Shown here piece by piece: positions 36,274-48,118 of a DNA stretch of 64,000 bases. Origin of the DNA: Amanita rubescens (taxonomy: Eukaryota; Basidiomycota; Agaricomycetes; Agaricales; Amanitaceae); NCBI GenBank assembly GCA_015039365.1, contig WION01000114.1:62001-126000 (forward strand). Reading direction: 5' to 3'. Under the pieces are notes generated by a model that did not search any database, had not been told where the DNA came from, and saw only the letters and a program-made list of their open reading frames with translations. Within the stretch, counting starts at the first letter, position 1. Each line of letters starts with the position of its first letter. The position numbers were made by a program, and so were the translations under genes.

Positions 36274-39200
36274 CTACTGCCAATATTGCTGACGCGCGGG
36301 ATAAGAGTAGAATCCACCGTCCCCTGCGCCCTGCGGATACCCAAGGTGCCCTTGCGGTCCTTGCTGGTGAAGCGCATTTTGAGGGCCGCCAACTCCAACT
36401 CCTCCTCCTACACCCCCAGCCCCTGCACTAAACCTGTTACCATAAAATCCCTGTCCTTGCGGTCCCTGTCCACCTTGTCCTTGCCCTTGCGGTTGTCCTT
36501 GGCTCTGCCCTTGGCCTTGTTGGACACCGCCCCGGCCAACACCTACTCCGACATCCTTGGCCGCGTATGGCTTGTACGCGGTTTCGGGAGATCCAGTCCC
36601 CCTTGGACCGCCGCCAGCTGAAGATGGCACGCCGGCTCCCGCACCAGTTTGACCCAACCCCATGAATCCTTGCATGCCCCCTTGCGCAGAACCGTACAAC
36701 TGCTTGCTATAGTCACCGCCAACGCCAACACCCTGTCCAAGACCTATGCTATGCGAATGCTGGTGATGCTGTTGCTGCGGGTGTGATGTATGGTGCTGTT
36801 GGTAATCCTCGTAGCCGCCAGGTTGATAAAGGCCTTGACTATAGGGATTATTCTGTGGTTGCACCCCAACGCCTACGCCTACATTGCCTCCAGGTTGCTT
36901 GCTAGCCGGGCTGGGCGCTGATCCAGGTCCAGGAGGTCCGGGTTGGAACATGGGGGGAAACTTGACAAACGCCTGAGGTACACCGTAGCCAGAGCTGTAA
37001 GGCGATCCATAGTATTGATTTTGCGGGTAAGGATGAGTGTAATAATAGGGGACGGGTGGTGGCGGATAGCCTTGCTGGGGAGCCTGGGCGCCTCCAGGCT
37101 GAGGCTGATTCCCTTGGGATGAGTGTTGTTGAGAGGCCTGACCTCCTGATGGCGGAAGACTAGCGGTAGGCGGCTGTTGCTGAGCCCCCGACAAACCCTT
37201 GAGGTCGTCGTGGCCTATAACGTTGCGGTTACCGAAACCGGACGGTTGGTTGTAGGTGTCATAGAAGCTCTGCTGCTGCTGCTGATTGGTGGATTTAGCT
37301 GACGTAACAGGATGGAGCAAACTCACCCGTTGACTGTCGCTATATCCATAATCAGCGGGTCCAAATCCACTTAAATGTGGGGCCTGCTGATGTTGTGCCT
37401 GGCTGGCCAGTTGCCCGAACGAGGAATAGCTATCTTGAGCTTGACCGGAAGGGGGTGTCGGTGCATGGAAGTAAGGAGAAGCCGAGGCGGCGTCCGTCTG
37501 TCTGAAATAGGTGGAATGGGCACTGGCGCTCTGTGGTTGCTGATGATGAGATGTGTGTGTCGGGGGTTCGTGGTGCGCAGAAAGGCCGTGCTGCGAGTAA
37601 TGATGTAAACTGTGTGTTTGCTGAGCTTGTTGGGGAATTGCAGATGGGTGTTGATGTTGCTGGTGGTGATTTGTGGTGTGGGATTGATGTTGTTGTGTCG
37701 CGCTTTGAGAGGGTTGGGTGATAGCAGAAACGGAGTGGGCCGAAGATTGGACTTGTGCCGGTTGCGAAACTGATGTGGGAAGGGGGTGGTGAGAAGTGGA
37801 TGTCTGTGTTGTTGAACCCGACTGCTGAGCTTGCTGAGGGATAACCTGTTGTGGCTGGAAAACAGAGTTTAGGGAAGCAGAAGAAGGTGGGGGAGCAGCT
37901 GTGGGTGGCTGAGACGAGATTGTCGTCTCTAATTGTGTAGGCGTTGAGGCGGGTGGGGTGAGGGGTGAAGGTGGTTCAAGGGTGGCAGAACTTGCAGAAG
38001 GTGCTTCGGGTTCAGGTCTACTGCAAGTCAGAAGAAAGACAAAGTAGGTAAAACAACATAAGCTCACAGATTATTGTCAAGACTGTCGCCGCCAAGACTT
38101 AGACTGCCGAATTGCATGCCAACCTTTTCGATACTTGCGCCAAACGAGTTTGGCATGACAACAGGTTGATCGGTCGTTTTGTAGCGCGCGCTAAGGCGGT
38201 GTGAGCCAGCGGCCGACCGCCCAGCGAGCTTGGGAGAAGGCGTGGCAGCAACAGCTGGAACGTTGAATGCCGGTTGGATGGGGGCTACAGCCTGCGGTTC
38301 AGCTTCTTTTGGAGCAGGCGCTTCTTGCTGAGGGGGTGCTGGTGCTGGTGTCGTAATTGGAACCACCTCCCCTGTTTCTGCTGGCGAAGGTTGCTCCTGC
38401 TCTCGTCCTTGTTCATTGGTTTCTTGGGTGGCCGTCCAGCCGTCCGGTGTAGAGACCGACGGTTTCGGTGGTTCTTCTTCCCACACTGGCGCCTGAACCG
38501 TCGTTGGTTCTTCCCAGCCCTGCTGAGGCTGTTCGGGAACCGGCGGCGGAGGTGAAGCTGATGTTGATGGTACAGACGGCACGGATGCCGAGGGCAGTGC
38601 CGGGGGAGTGACTGGCGCCGTTTTCTCTTGAGGCCTGGTATCTGAGTTAGTCGAAACACAAAGAACCTTGACGTAAATTTACCTGGCGATCTGAGCCCAT
38701 GAAAGTTTTGACGTGGCTGGCGTTTTCGCTAGTGGAGCAACCGGGAGATGTGATTGCGGGACAGAGCTCTCAGCATTCGTTTCCGTGCTCCATCCCCAGC
38801 CCCCATGGGCTGCATCCGACTGGTCCGTCCACCCGTTGGTCTCTTTGGGTTTATCGCTAGGCGTTTCCTGAGATGCCCTTTCCACCTGCTCACCGGACGG
38901 AGTAGCATCGGCTGGAGGTGCAGTGGATGCTGGACGAGGTGTTCCTGTCCTGGATATATGCCCATTGGTTGAACCGCCTCGGCCTGAGCTGCTACGACCT
39001 CTGCCTGCAGACCCACCTCGCCCAGGCCCACCACGACCACCACGACCACCTCTTCCGCCACGAGAATCGCCGCGAATGGGAGCTGCGTCTTTGGAAGTGT
39101 GTGAAGGGGCAGGATGTTTCTTGTCCTTTTTGCGTGTGACAGACCACTGTTCGGCAGAACCTGAAAAGAAATGAGAAAAAACGAGAAAAAACGAAAGGAA

Positions 39201-39441
39201 GACGCACCATCTGTAATTCTGGTAACGGCCTGCTCTACATCACCTGCAACTTCGACGAGAAGTGACTGGATATCTTTGGGAGAGAGAAAAAAAACAAAAA
39301 AAATGAGACTCGCGTGCGCGGTTGAAGGGGCCACTCACCGTCGTTTTTCCAGTCAGGGAAGAGCTCTTGAAGCTGACGAGCCTGAGGGACCCATTTGAAA
39401 GGGCCAGAATCGGCGCGGGACACGGCTTTGATAGCAGACAT
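36274..39441 (-). CDS. DEF1-like: Def1-like CUE-domain, Gln-rich protein
   Basis: In yeast, Def1 uses its CUE domain to bring the elongin-cullin ligase to stalled RNA polymerase II. The ATG at 39439-39441 gives MSAIKAVSRADSG and then a CUE fold (LQELFPDWKNDDIQSLLVEVAGD, AVTRITDG) followed by SAEQWSVTRKKDKK, the pattern also found in Def1. An RGG-rich stretch (about 38990-39060), Trp-acidic segments, KLSWAQIAR, and a long low-complexity tail of about 600 residues rich in Q, S, G and H (36274-38040) follow; the last residues are PARQQYWQ. At least five introns (near 39200, 39340, 38680, 38640, 38040). The tail is very likely disordered and has polyQ/His runs. The head is firm, the in vivo role is inference. 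Confidence 0.78.
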
Positions 39442-39510
39442 GAGTGGAGAAATGCAAAAGAAAGATGAGCGGGACTTGAATTTGCGTAACCGTGGGAATC
39501 TACATTTACA

Positions 39511-40157
39511 CTACATATGTGACAGCAGGTAAAGAGCTCCGAATCCCAGCATTCCGCCCAATGTCACTACGATCGCCGTCGCTCCAGTCGACAGCACAGA
39601 TGATTGCGGTCCATTCCACCCAGGTGCAAGTGTAAGTAGCGTCGCACTCGCGGGGAGGACCTGATTCGCACCAACACACGCCGCCCCATATCCTGCATAG
39701 CAATCAGTCAGTATACTCCAAGCTATATGCGCTTCATTCATACCCGTCAGAACAGGCTGCGAACCAGCCCGTGGGTCCGGAGCCGCCTCAAAGTTCGCAA
39801 TGAGGTAGTTGTACATGCATTGCTCACATGTCAGCAGCATAGAAACCGTACTCGTCTGGCACAAACAAGTGGGGTCGTTGTTGCAGTTCTGCAAAGCCGT
39901 ATCGGCCGCGGTGCAAGCATCATTGCACTGCGCTAACTCAGTATAATGCAATGAATTATGAAAATGTGATCATACAGCAGTCGTAACAGCGCTGCTGGGA
40001 ATCGCCAGGATATCGCCAGCAAACAACACCTGGTTGCCTAATGTGACGTTGAATGTGGCCGAGACTGCCTCAGGATGAGTAAAGGGACACATATACAACA
40101 ACAAGACTTGCCTCGTCCAGCGAGCAAAACACAGAAAGCGATAAAATATGCCAGCAT
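39511..40157 (-). CDS. small secreted Cys-rich protein, CFEM-like, probable GPI anchor
   Basis: Cell-surface protein of unknown role. MLAYFIAFCVLLAG at 40157 is a signal peptide. After it come SATFNVTLGNQVLFAGD and then an eight-Cys region (CNDAC, QNCNNDPTCLC, LTCEQC, and AACVG after the third intron) whose C-x3-C ... C-x5-C-x-C ... C-x2-C spacing resembles fungal CFEM domains, though not strictly. The C-terminus (TGATAIVVTLGGMLGFGALYLLSHM) is a hydrophobic tail as in GPI precursors or a single TM segment. Introns: 40065-40111 (GC-AG), about 39919-39966 and about 39693-39745. It lies head to head with the SAP-domain gene, 126 bp apart. Confidence 0.6.
40065..40111 (-). other. GC-AG intron in the Cys-rich surface protein
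   Basis: Minus-strand exon 1 ends GGA CGA G and is followed by GCAAGT; the intron of 47 nt ends GAGGCAG, and the join gives G-R-V-S-A-T-F, in frame with the downstream exon. The only nearby GT donors give the wrong phase. Confidence 0.6.
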
Positions 40158-40283
40158 GGTGATAGTGAAGGACAAGAGAGAACCTTGATACCCGCTGCAC
40201 AGCCATCGGATCGCCAGCGCATCACGTGCCACGCGTCTGACACGCGCAAGAAACGTGACTGTCATTGTTTATCTTCTTCCACC

Positions 40284-41589
40284 ATGCCTGTCATCGCATT
40301 TACCGGCAGCCTTCAACAGAAAAAGAAATCAGAACTGCAAGAAATTGCAGCTGCCCTGAAAATCAGCGATCAGGGTACCCGAGAACATATCCAGGTCCGC
40401 ATCAAAGAGCACCTTGACGAGCATCACGACAAACTCGAAGATAACCCCAAGTTTGCCGGCTTGTACTCCCGCAGGCGAAAAAGTGCTTCGTGAGTCCACA
40501 TATTGCCATACAATCACATTGTTGATGGCATAGCAGTCGCTTTGCTAGCGTGGCAGAGGAAGCGGATTCGAAGCCCATCTCCGCTAAAGTTAAGGATGAT
40601 CGACCAGCTGCAGCACTCGAAACTATCAATGAGTCAGTGTCTACCCCAGAAGCGAGCCCCCATAAGGCAGCTCTTTCAACCCCCGAACCAACTCCAAGCA
40701 AGTTGGTCAAAGTTCCCGCAAAGACCCCTGATCGCCCACTGCCTAGCCCTCCAAAGGCTATCGCTACGCCAAAGCCACAACAGCCACAGCAACGCAGCGA
40801 ACCCCAGCTTCAGATGACACAAGCTGACATTCTCCGAAATGGTTCGGAAATGCTGGTCGCATTACGAACCGTGAGTCTACCATATGTTATCTTCATCGCG
40901 CTGACTTCAACTATCTCTTCCAGTTTCTTTCAAATTCTCGCAACATCTGGTCTTCGACAGCTGTGGTCGAGCTATTGTACATCCTGAGTGTTGTCATTCC
41001 CTGGAAGGCAGTACATGTAAGTTAGTGCCACTATCCTACGCGTATTGTCTAAGAGATCTCGAAGATCCCGTTGATTCCAAAGGGAGATCTATTGTCCTTG
41101 CCAGTCTTCTATCCTCCGTTGGAAATTTTCCGCACGAGAGCGTTTTGGCTTGTCCTTCTCCACTGGTTCATTCCAACACTTCTTGTGCCGGCCATTGTTG
41201 GGAATCTCATTTCCTTCACTCCTGGAGCCAATTTTCCGGAGACAAGCGCCGTCGATGCAACGCCCACTCCTCAAGTTCTTCCATTTGACCCTCTCACGGC
41301 CAGCATCGTCCGGCTCGCCGCAGAGATTGCATATCCCTACACATTAGTCGAAGCGCGTAGCGAGGTGCTAGGTCTCGATGTTCTTGGCTTCAGGTGGCGC
41401 GTGTTGCACGCGTCGATTGGTTTAGCATTCGCATTTGCCGAAGCTATAGCCGGCGCACCGCAAGCATTCGCCAGAACGTTCATGAAAGAGCAGCGCCAGA
41501 CCCGGAAGTCTGTCACAGACGACGAAACACAAACCTTATCATCCGTTGCCCGTAGGGCAATTGCCAGTGAAGAGACCCTGGTGCAATAA
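40284..41589 (+). CDS. SAP-domain protein with C-terminal membrane segments
   Basis: Not a family I can name. The ATG at 40284 starts MPVIAFTGSLQQKKKSELQEIAAAL, a SAP-type helix-turn-helix that usually binds DNA (about residues 10-45). A Pro/Ser/Lys linker follows, with KLVKVPAKTPDRPLPSPP. Exons from 40860 on give hydrophobic segments VELLYILSVVIPW, FWLVLLHWFIPTLLVPAIVG and WRVLHASIGLAFAFAEAIAG, three or more TM helices, then a polar tail ending ASEETLVQ. The SAP-plus-TM plan recalls inner-nuclear-membrane proteins (Src1/Heh have LEM-like folds), so a nuclear-envelope tether is one possibility. Introns about 40491-40548, 40869-40923 and 41018-41073. Stop at 41587. Confidence 0.6.
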
Positions 41590-42426
41590 ACGAAAACCCT
41601 AATAAGGCGTGCTTAATCGCAAGCGTTAATGGTATCTTTATTCGCTACGTTCTTTTCTTTTTGATTGCTTTCCTTTATAAATCAGCCTTTTTCACACTTG
41701 TTCATGGCGGATTACGACTTGCTTTGGCTATGCTATGGTTCTACCCCATCTTTCCTATTGTACTATGTTACGTATCGGATAGCTGATTAGGAGGATTCTA
41801 TCTCTTTTGCTGTAATTTTAACTCTTTGTATTCTGGTCTCGTATTGTAATCGACCGCTCTATGATGTTCCCACGAACTCATCCATTTGAATACTTACTTA
41901 TAGCGTTTACTGTTCCGATGCTAATGACTACTCATACTCAGGTTTTTTGCCTGTTCGGTAATTCTACACAGCCGATCACCATAGGAGTTGACTTGAACGA
42001 AACGGGAGTCCTTATCTATGTTATGCTATGTATTACGGCAAGGAGGCATCATTATCACAGGTTATTTGTATGTAAGTAAATATTTAAATTGTTGCAGTCG
42101 TAGGTACACGCCCCTGAGGTGATGGCAATGTCAAAGAGGGCGCTACTAGTGGGCGCGATTCAAGGCTGTGTTAAAATAATTTTTACAAAGCAGAATGGTG
42201 CGCAGTGGTGAACACTGCACAAAAGACGTACGGTTCTGAACAATGTTATAACATAAGGTGACGTGTCAAATCGTTGACATCTTATCAGATGTACAAGTTA
42301 CAACGCGCATTACATAACTCTACCACGTGGCCAAATAATTTGGCACAGCCCCAGCTAGAAGTGATTGAGCTGCAGATTCGCGAGCTCATCAGGTCATCCC
42401 CCATTTCTATACCATAGAGCTCTCAG
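41590..42426. other. intergenic region, no gene seen
   Basis: T-rich 3' flank of the SAP-domain gene followed by an AT-balanced stretch up to the VHS-GAT start. The frame at 41861-42079 is short and without motif. Confidence 0.5.
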
Positions 42427-45250
42427 ATGAAATTCTTTGGTGGCAAGCAAAGAAACAAGCCATCTAAAGACGCTTCAGGCTTAGGCTGAAGTGCGTATGG
42501 TGTTGTGGCGCGCGGCATATGCTGATCATTGCAGAAGTTTCCAACGCCAATACACGCACAACATGCGGTTTATACCCAACACCCGCCAGTACATGTTCCC
42601 CCGCTATATCCCAACAGCCATCTCCGCGACAATGTGCGCCATTCCCAAGCTGATGATCAGCAGTGGGAGGTCGTTTCCACACAGGATGACCCTCGCATTC
42701 TGGCTCCTTCACGCGCTTCTTCTCTGCCATCAGGCGCTTCTCCTCCTATGCCAAGTCCACCTATGCCACGATCTCCTTCGCCATACAGCTCGATAAGCAA
42801 TCCGTCCAACAGGCCGGCATCTATCAAGGACCGCGAACCTCCACAATCGGCCCATGGCCAAAAGAAAAAGCCACCTCCGAATGCGCCAGTGGCCCTTGGG
42901 ATTCTCCGAGCGCTGGATCCTACCAGGCAGGTCGAGACAGTGGGCAATCGGGATTCGCAGGCAACCTTGGAAGAGAGGTCACAATTGTCAGAGGCTGGTC
43001 ATGGGGAGCCGGATAAAGGTTCAGTGGATAAGAAGGAAAGGAGAGGTTTTTGGAATACCGGTAAAGACAAGCGCGGGGAGAGGACGGTACTTGTAAAGGA
43101 GAGAGGGAGAGAAAAGGATCAGAAGGATGACTCTGGACTTACGCGAATGATAGGTAAGTCAACGCTGCATTATTTGGGGATCATCTGCTGACTGATTGCA
43201 GGTTTTCTGACTGCCACGGCATCGGAAGACTGGGCGTTAGTTCTGGAAGTGTGTGATAGGGCATCAGCTAACCCAGAAAACGCGAAGGAGGCCGTTCGTG
43301 CCCTACGGAGGGAGTTTAGGTGTGTGATGTCTTTCTGGGTCCAACACGTCCATTCAAATTTACGGAAGATATGGAGAACCACCTGCCCAGCTGTCAGCCG
43401 CTCGGGTACGTTTCTGTTCATATATACATTTATTCGCGCCGAGCTCATTAGAACAGTTATGGGCAATTATGTGGCGTAATTGCTCTGAGGTCTTTGTCGC
43501 TGAAACTGCCAGTCGCAAATTTCTCATCACCTTGGATGAATTGATCACATCTTCGGGGACTTCGCCTGTAGTACGGGAACGCCTGCTTGATGTTGTTGGT
43601 GCTGCTGCATATAACAGTCAGTGCAAATCAGCATACGTTTATCCCTCCTAATTTCTATCAAAGGCCCCAAAGATTCTGGTTTTCGAAGCCTTTGGAAGAA
43701 GGTTAAACCAGCGGATAAACCCGAGGAAGTGAGCATGTCAGCAGCTTGATTCTTCGATATGTTAACATTCGATTTGAGGGTGTTCCTTTCGACAGAGACG
43801 ATGCAATAATCAATCCACCCACGGGCCCTAGACATTCTCAGAATGATATACCTGGGCAACACCCATCATCTCTTTCCACTCCCACCCCCAATACCGTAAG
43901 TGGGATGCTACTTCATGCTAATTGGCGTAGCTCACTCACTCCCTTGCAGCCGACTCTTCGAAAACGAAATTCGCCAACAAAAGGGCGTATCATACCGCCA
44001 GAAGAGGACATACGAAGGTTATTCCAAGAATGCTCCATTGGCATGGGGAATGCTGCTTTACTATCAGATGCTCTTGCTGCTTGTAAGCCTGAGAGACTAA
44101 AATCGGACGCTGTTATTAAAGTAAGGCAATTTTCATTCTGTATCTTGGGACTCAAACATGTCTGCAGGAATTCTATGCAAAATGCCGATCATCTCAGGAG
44201 CTCATCTTCGCGCAGATACCATGGGCCACTGCGGGTGCGGATCATTCAAGGGCCACTCGTTCGCAACTTATACAGAATGGCCAACGCCCTCCAGACGGAG
44301 ATGGGCAAACAACCGAAGAGAAACTGTTAGGCGAGCTGCTGAAAGCCAACGGAGAACTACTATTTGTTCTTAAGCAGTACGAAGACTTGGAACGGGTAGC
44401 CGTTGAGCGCCGGACAGAGGATATAAGTCGTAAGCAGACGCGGATGGATCCTCGGGTGCGTCATGTGTTTTATTCCGCCGCGGTGACATCTATAATTTTG
44501 TGCAGTATTTCCAATCTCAGGATCCAGAAATGTGGCATCACCTGGATTATCCTCAGAGTCTTGCTGATACAACATCATCGAGGAGTCCATCTCCTTCACT
44601 GCGCTCAAATACACCTCCACGTCATCCGCAGGCACAACCATTTTACCACTCACGGTCACAGTCGAGTCTTGATAATCAAAACCAATTATTAGCTCCGCCA
44701 CCAGCCGCACCACATGGTCCTCGGTCACCACAAGCACAAGCATATCTCATGTCGCGAACTCCATCATCTGGAGTCCCCTCGAGTGATCAACCACCTCATA
44801 TGGACTCACCCGATACGGATGTTGAGAATGCAATGGCAAATATGCATTTAGGAGATAGTGGCACGGGCCTGGTCTCCTCTGATGCCGGTTATGTTGATGA
44901 CGAGGAGGAGGAGGATCTAGACCATACGCCAATTCGACCTAGTGCGAAGGCCTTGGGCAAGCGGAGGCTGGTTGAGGGTGTTGCCTCGGGCAGTGCGTAT
45001 TCTACTCCTTTCTTTGTTTTGTTACTCTTCTGACCGGTCTGTGATTTAGATTTCGATCTGAACTTGTATCAAGGCGATCGGAACTCTTCATCCGCTGAGG
45101 AGAATCAGGTGGACTCCTGATCAGGAAGAGGACGAGCGGGATCTATGGTTGCATCCCCCAGTGAAGTACGCGTATGATGCGGCGGCCGAAAGGACACAAC
45201 AGAGAATACGAGATGCAACTGCTGCTTTACTTGTTAATGGAGTGCACTAG
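42427..45250 (+). CDS. LSB5-like: VHS-GAT domain protein (Lsb5-like), with two probable frame errors
   Basis: Putative endosomal/actin sorting adaptor; yeast Lsb5 has the same VHS plus GAT plan. MKFFGGKQRNKPSKDASGLG opens at 42427; the next exon (42536 on) is Pro/Ser-rich with KKKPPPNAPVALGIL. VHS domain: DWALVLEVCDRASANPENAKEAVRALRREF, then YGEPPAQLSAARLWAIMWRNCSEVF and TSRKFLITLDELI. GAT region: RRLFQECSIGMGNAALLSDALA and EEKLLGELLKANGELLFVLKQYEDLER. The C-tail has many Ser/Pro and acidic residues and ends AAAERTQQRIR...LVNGVH. Two spots need one base removed: 42487 (exon 1 otherwise hits TGA right before the donor) and 45118 (VDS/DQEEDERDLW otherwise stops). Stop TAG 45248. A broken copy lies at 49.1-51.0 kb. 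Confidence 0.78.
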
Positions 45251-45817
45251 CTTTACTTCACTCATTTGCATGCATGATTCTTCGCCAGTGTGGTTTTGTC
45301 TGTGTATCCTTATTAATCATTTCTAATGGACATAACACGGTAACACCCCGTGAAGTATTGGATCTCGATGTGGTAACTCACAGCACTTGCAGCAGTCTCC
45401 CATGGCACCAGTAATTCACTTGGACTGAGAGCACATACCACTTTCTGCCCACCTGATATCGGTATATATGCAGCCACCCTAATACCTGTAATCCAAGTTA
45501 ATAAAGTGCTTGAAGCTTGAATATTAAATCTCGAACTCTGCAAAATGCGGCAGCCCGAATCCAACTTTCTTGACCAATTTCCTATGCATGTACTCCGTCC
45601 TTCATCTGTTCGCTAGGCACATCCAGCCGCTCTTACGCTTTCACAGATAGGTTCTCTTACTGCTATTGAGCTCTGCGGCATGATCATCCAACCGTCAGCA
45701 GGAATTCGACAACATCTCGATAGCACCACAGAAAGGGAATCTACATGATAACAGGCTATAACACAGTAACAAAAGACGAGGTGTCATTATCATCATTAAT
45801 CCTGAATCGCTTCCATA
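45251..45817. other. intergenic; contains short stretch like the AsnRS 3' region
   Basis: Between the VHS-GAT stop and the acyl-CoA synthetase stop. At about 45600-45650 a run (CGCTAGGCACATCCAGCCGC) closely resembles 51200-51235 inside the mitochondrial AsnRS gene, so a scrap of that gene may have been copied here. No intact frame. Confidence 0.4.
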
Positions 45818-48118
45818 TCACTGCTTCTTATACGCGCTCTGTTCACGATCGATAAGAAACACCATAAAGCAGGGAGAGAGAAAAAATGCACCTTAATCTC
45901 AGCTTCAAACGCCTTGGCAATCTTCGATCGCTGAATCTTCTGCGCGGCCGTCACAAGACCACTCTCTGGTGTCCACTCATCCGGCGTCAATATCACAGGC
46001 TTGCAGTAGTTCTACCGGCTTGAACCCATTCTTCTTTCCAATCGCATTACATTGCTTGAGCACGAGCTCCGTCACACCAGCGTCGTGGCATAGATCAGGA
46101 AGTGACTTGTGCACGAGAGAGTCAGACGAGTTTGAAGATCCGTTGTTAGCGGCCTGCTGTTGCAAGGTATGCCGGAGATGCCCTTCGTGCGGAATGATGA
46201 TTGCAATGGGCTGCGTCGCTTCACTTGACGCATGGACACAAATGTTGCCAACCAAGTTGCACGATTTATACACGGCTTCGAGACGCTCCAAAGCAATATA
46301 CTATATGATAAATTTTGAATAGAGTTGATGTAACAAATGGTAACTGGCGTACCTCTCCATGTTGAAGTTTCACAAGGTTCTTCACACGATCGATCAAACT
46401 CAAGGTCCCATCTTTGTTCCACTGACCAATGTCACCCGTTCGTAACCATCCGTCTTTAGTGAAAATGGTCTCGTCGGAGTTAAGATCAGAACGCTTGTAG
46501 TACCCCTTTGTCACAGATGGTCCGCGGATGCAAACCTCGCCTTGAGGCGGATTGTTTGAGTTCAAGTAGCCAGCGTCGGGAACGTCTAGAAGCTTGATTT
46601 CCACTGAAGGAACGGGCAAGCCGACGGAGCCATACTGCATTAATTCCGGGGGAAGAATGGCACACATGCCGCATGACTCGGTCATACCATAACCTGCGTC
46701 GACATTTGACAAGTCTCGAATGCCAGCTTAGAAGTATCACATACCTTGCAACAATGTCACAAGCGCTGTGGTTAAGAATTCTTGGGTCTCTTTGCTCACT
46801 GCCGCTCCACCACTTAGCGCGTACCGCAACCGCCCACCAGTCGCAGCTCTGACTCCGGCGAGGACGATACTGTCTGCGAGCTGGCTGATAATTGGAGTCC
46901 CAGCTTTCTTCGCTGCCATAGCGCCGTGGAAAAGAGTCTTCCTAACGCCACCGCTGGCGTTCACTTTCTGAAGAATGCCCTTTCGGATGGTTTCCCATAC
47001 TGCAGGCACGCCAACCATGATTGACGGCCTGAATGCGCTGATATCACCCTTACAGTTGCGTACGCTTGCATCAGTCAATGTCTTGACACGGCCATATCCG
47101 GACGGAACGCCGACAAACAACATGATAAGCTCGACAATGTATTCGAGCACGTGTGCCAGTGGAAGGTATGCAAGGAACGTGTCGGTGGGAGTCAGATGGT
47201 GCCCAAGGAGATAATACACACCGCCAACGCTTGCGACGAGGTTGGCGTGCGTTATAGTTACACCTTTAGGGGCACCAGTAGAACCAGAGGTATACATAAT
47301 ACATGCCAGGTCGTCTGGTTTGGGAACACGAGGAGTGAGTATATCATCAGACAGAGGTTTACCCCTTTCAAGTAGCTCTCCGATAGTGTAAACTTGAATA
47401 GAATTGTCCGCGGATTTAATTGATTCAAGAACACTCGAGGACGGTTCACCATCGTATACAACAATCCTGACAGAGGTCCTAGCAAGCACTTTTGCCAGGG
47501 TTGGAAGAAGTTCAGCGTTGGTGAAGACCGCAGCACAATTAGGTTCTTTCAAAGAATGCGCCAAACCCTCTTCGCCAAGGGTATCATATGCTGTGGCGAT
47601 AGTAGTGGAAATTGTCGCGCATGCATGCGCTACAAGTTGCCAGTTGACACTAAATATCTCAGGAAAACACTAAGCAGAAGAGACGGGACAGCATACCTTG
47701 TTTGCGAATAGACATTGAACACATCATCAACGGTAATGCCAATATCAACAAAGGCCCGCGCGAGGGAGTAGACAGACTCCTTCAGTTCGATATAGTTCAT
47801 ATACTTGTAGTCACTGAGCTCGAAGTACTTCCATTTCTTCTTCTCTGTAACTTCCTTGCCGTCTACGGTCTTCTTGACTTCCTTTTCCTCTTCGTGAATG
47901 CTAATGATATCCCTCCAGCCGACTGCGCTGCGCGTGCCGTGTGTGCGCGCAGCGTAGGCCAAGATATCATACACGGTGTCAATACCCTCGAAGGGTTGAG
48001 TCACGAGCGTGCGGTGTGTGATTGAAGCCCGTCGCACGGGGCCTTCTGATGAGTTAGCCGCAGGTGCAACATCCACAGAACCTTCTTTGAAGTGCGCCCG
48101 GGGCTTGTTGGTCTTCAT
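45818..48118 (-). CDS. FAA1-like: long-chain acyl-CoA synthetase (one frame break)
   Basis: Activates long-chain fatty acids to acyl-CoA with ATP; membrane or peroxisome associated. The ATG at 48116-48118 starts MKTNKPRAHFKEG. Blocks: SAVGWRDIIS, MNYIELKESVYSLARAF, VNWQLVAHACATIS, AMP-binding P-loop YTSGSTGAPKGVTITHAN, YLPLAHVLEYIVE, the GGRLRYALSGGAAVS core, GYGMTES, GEVCIRG, TGDIGQW and RVKNLVKLQHGEYIALERLE. The C-terminus reads GKKNGFKPVELLQA, then VILTPDEWTPESGLVTAAQKIQRSKIAKAFEAEIK and, after an intron, SAYKKQ with TGA at 45818. The two halves are joined only if the extra base at 45997 is removed. Family Faa1/Faa4 is secure. Introns about 47648-47697, 46708-46745, 46306-46355 and 45843-45893. 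Confidence 0.93.
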
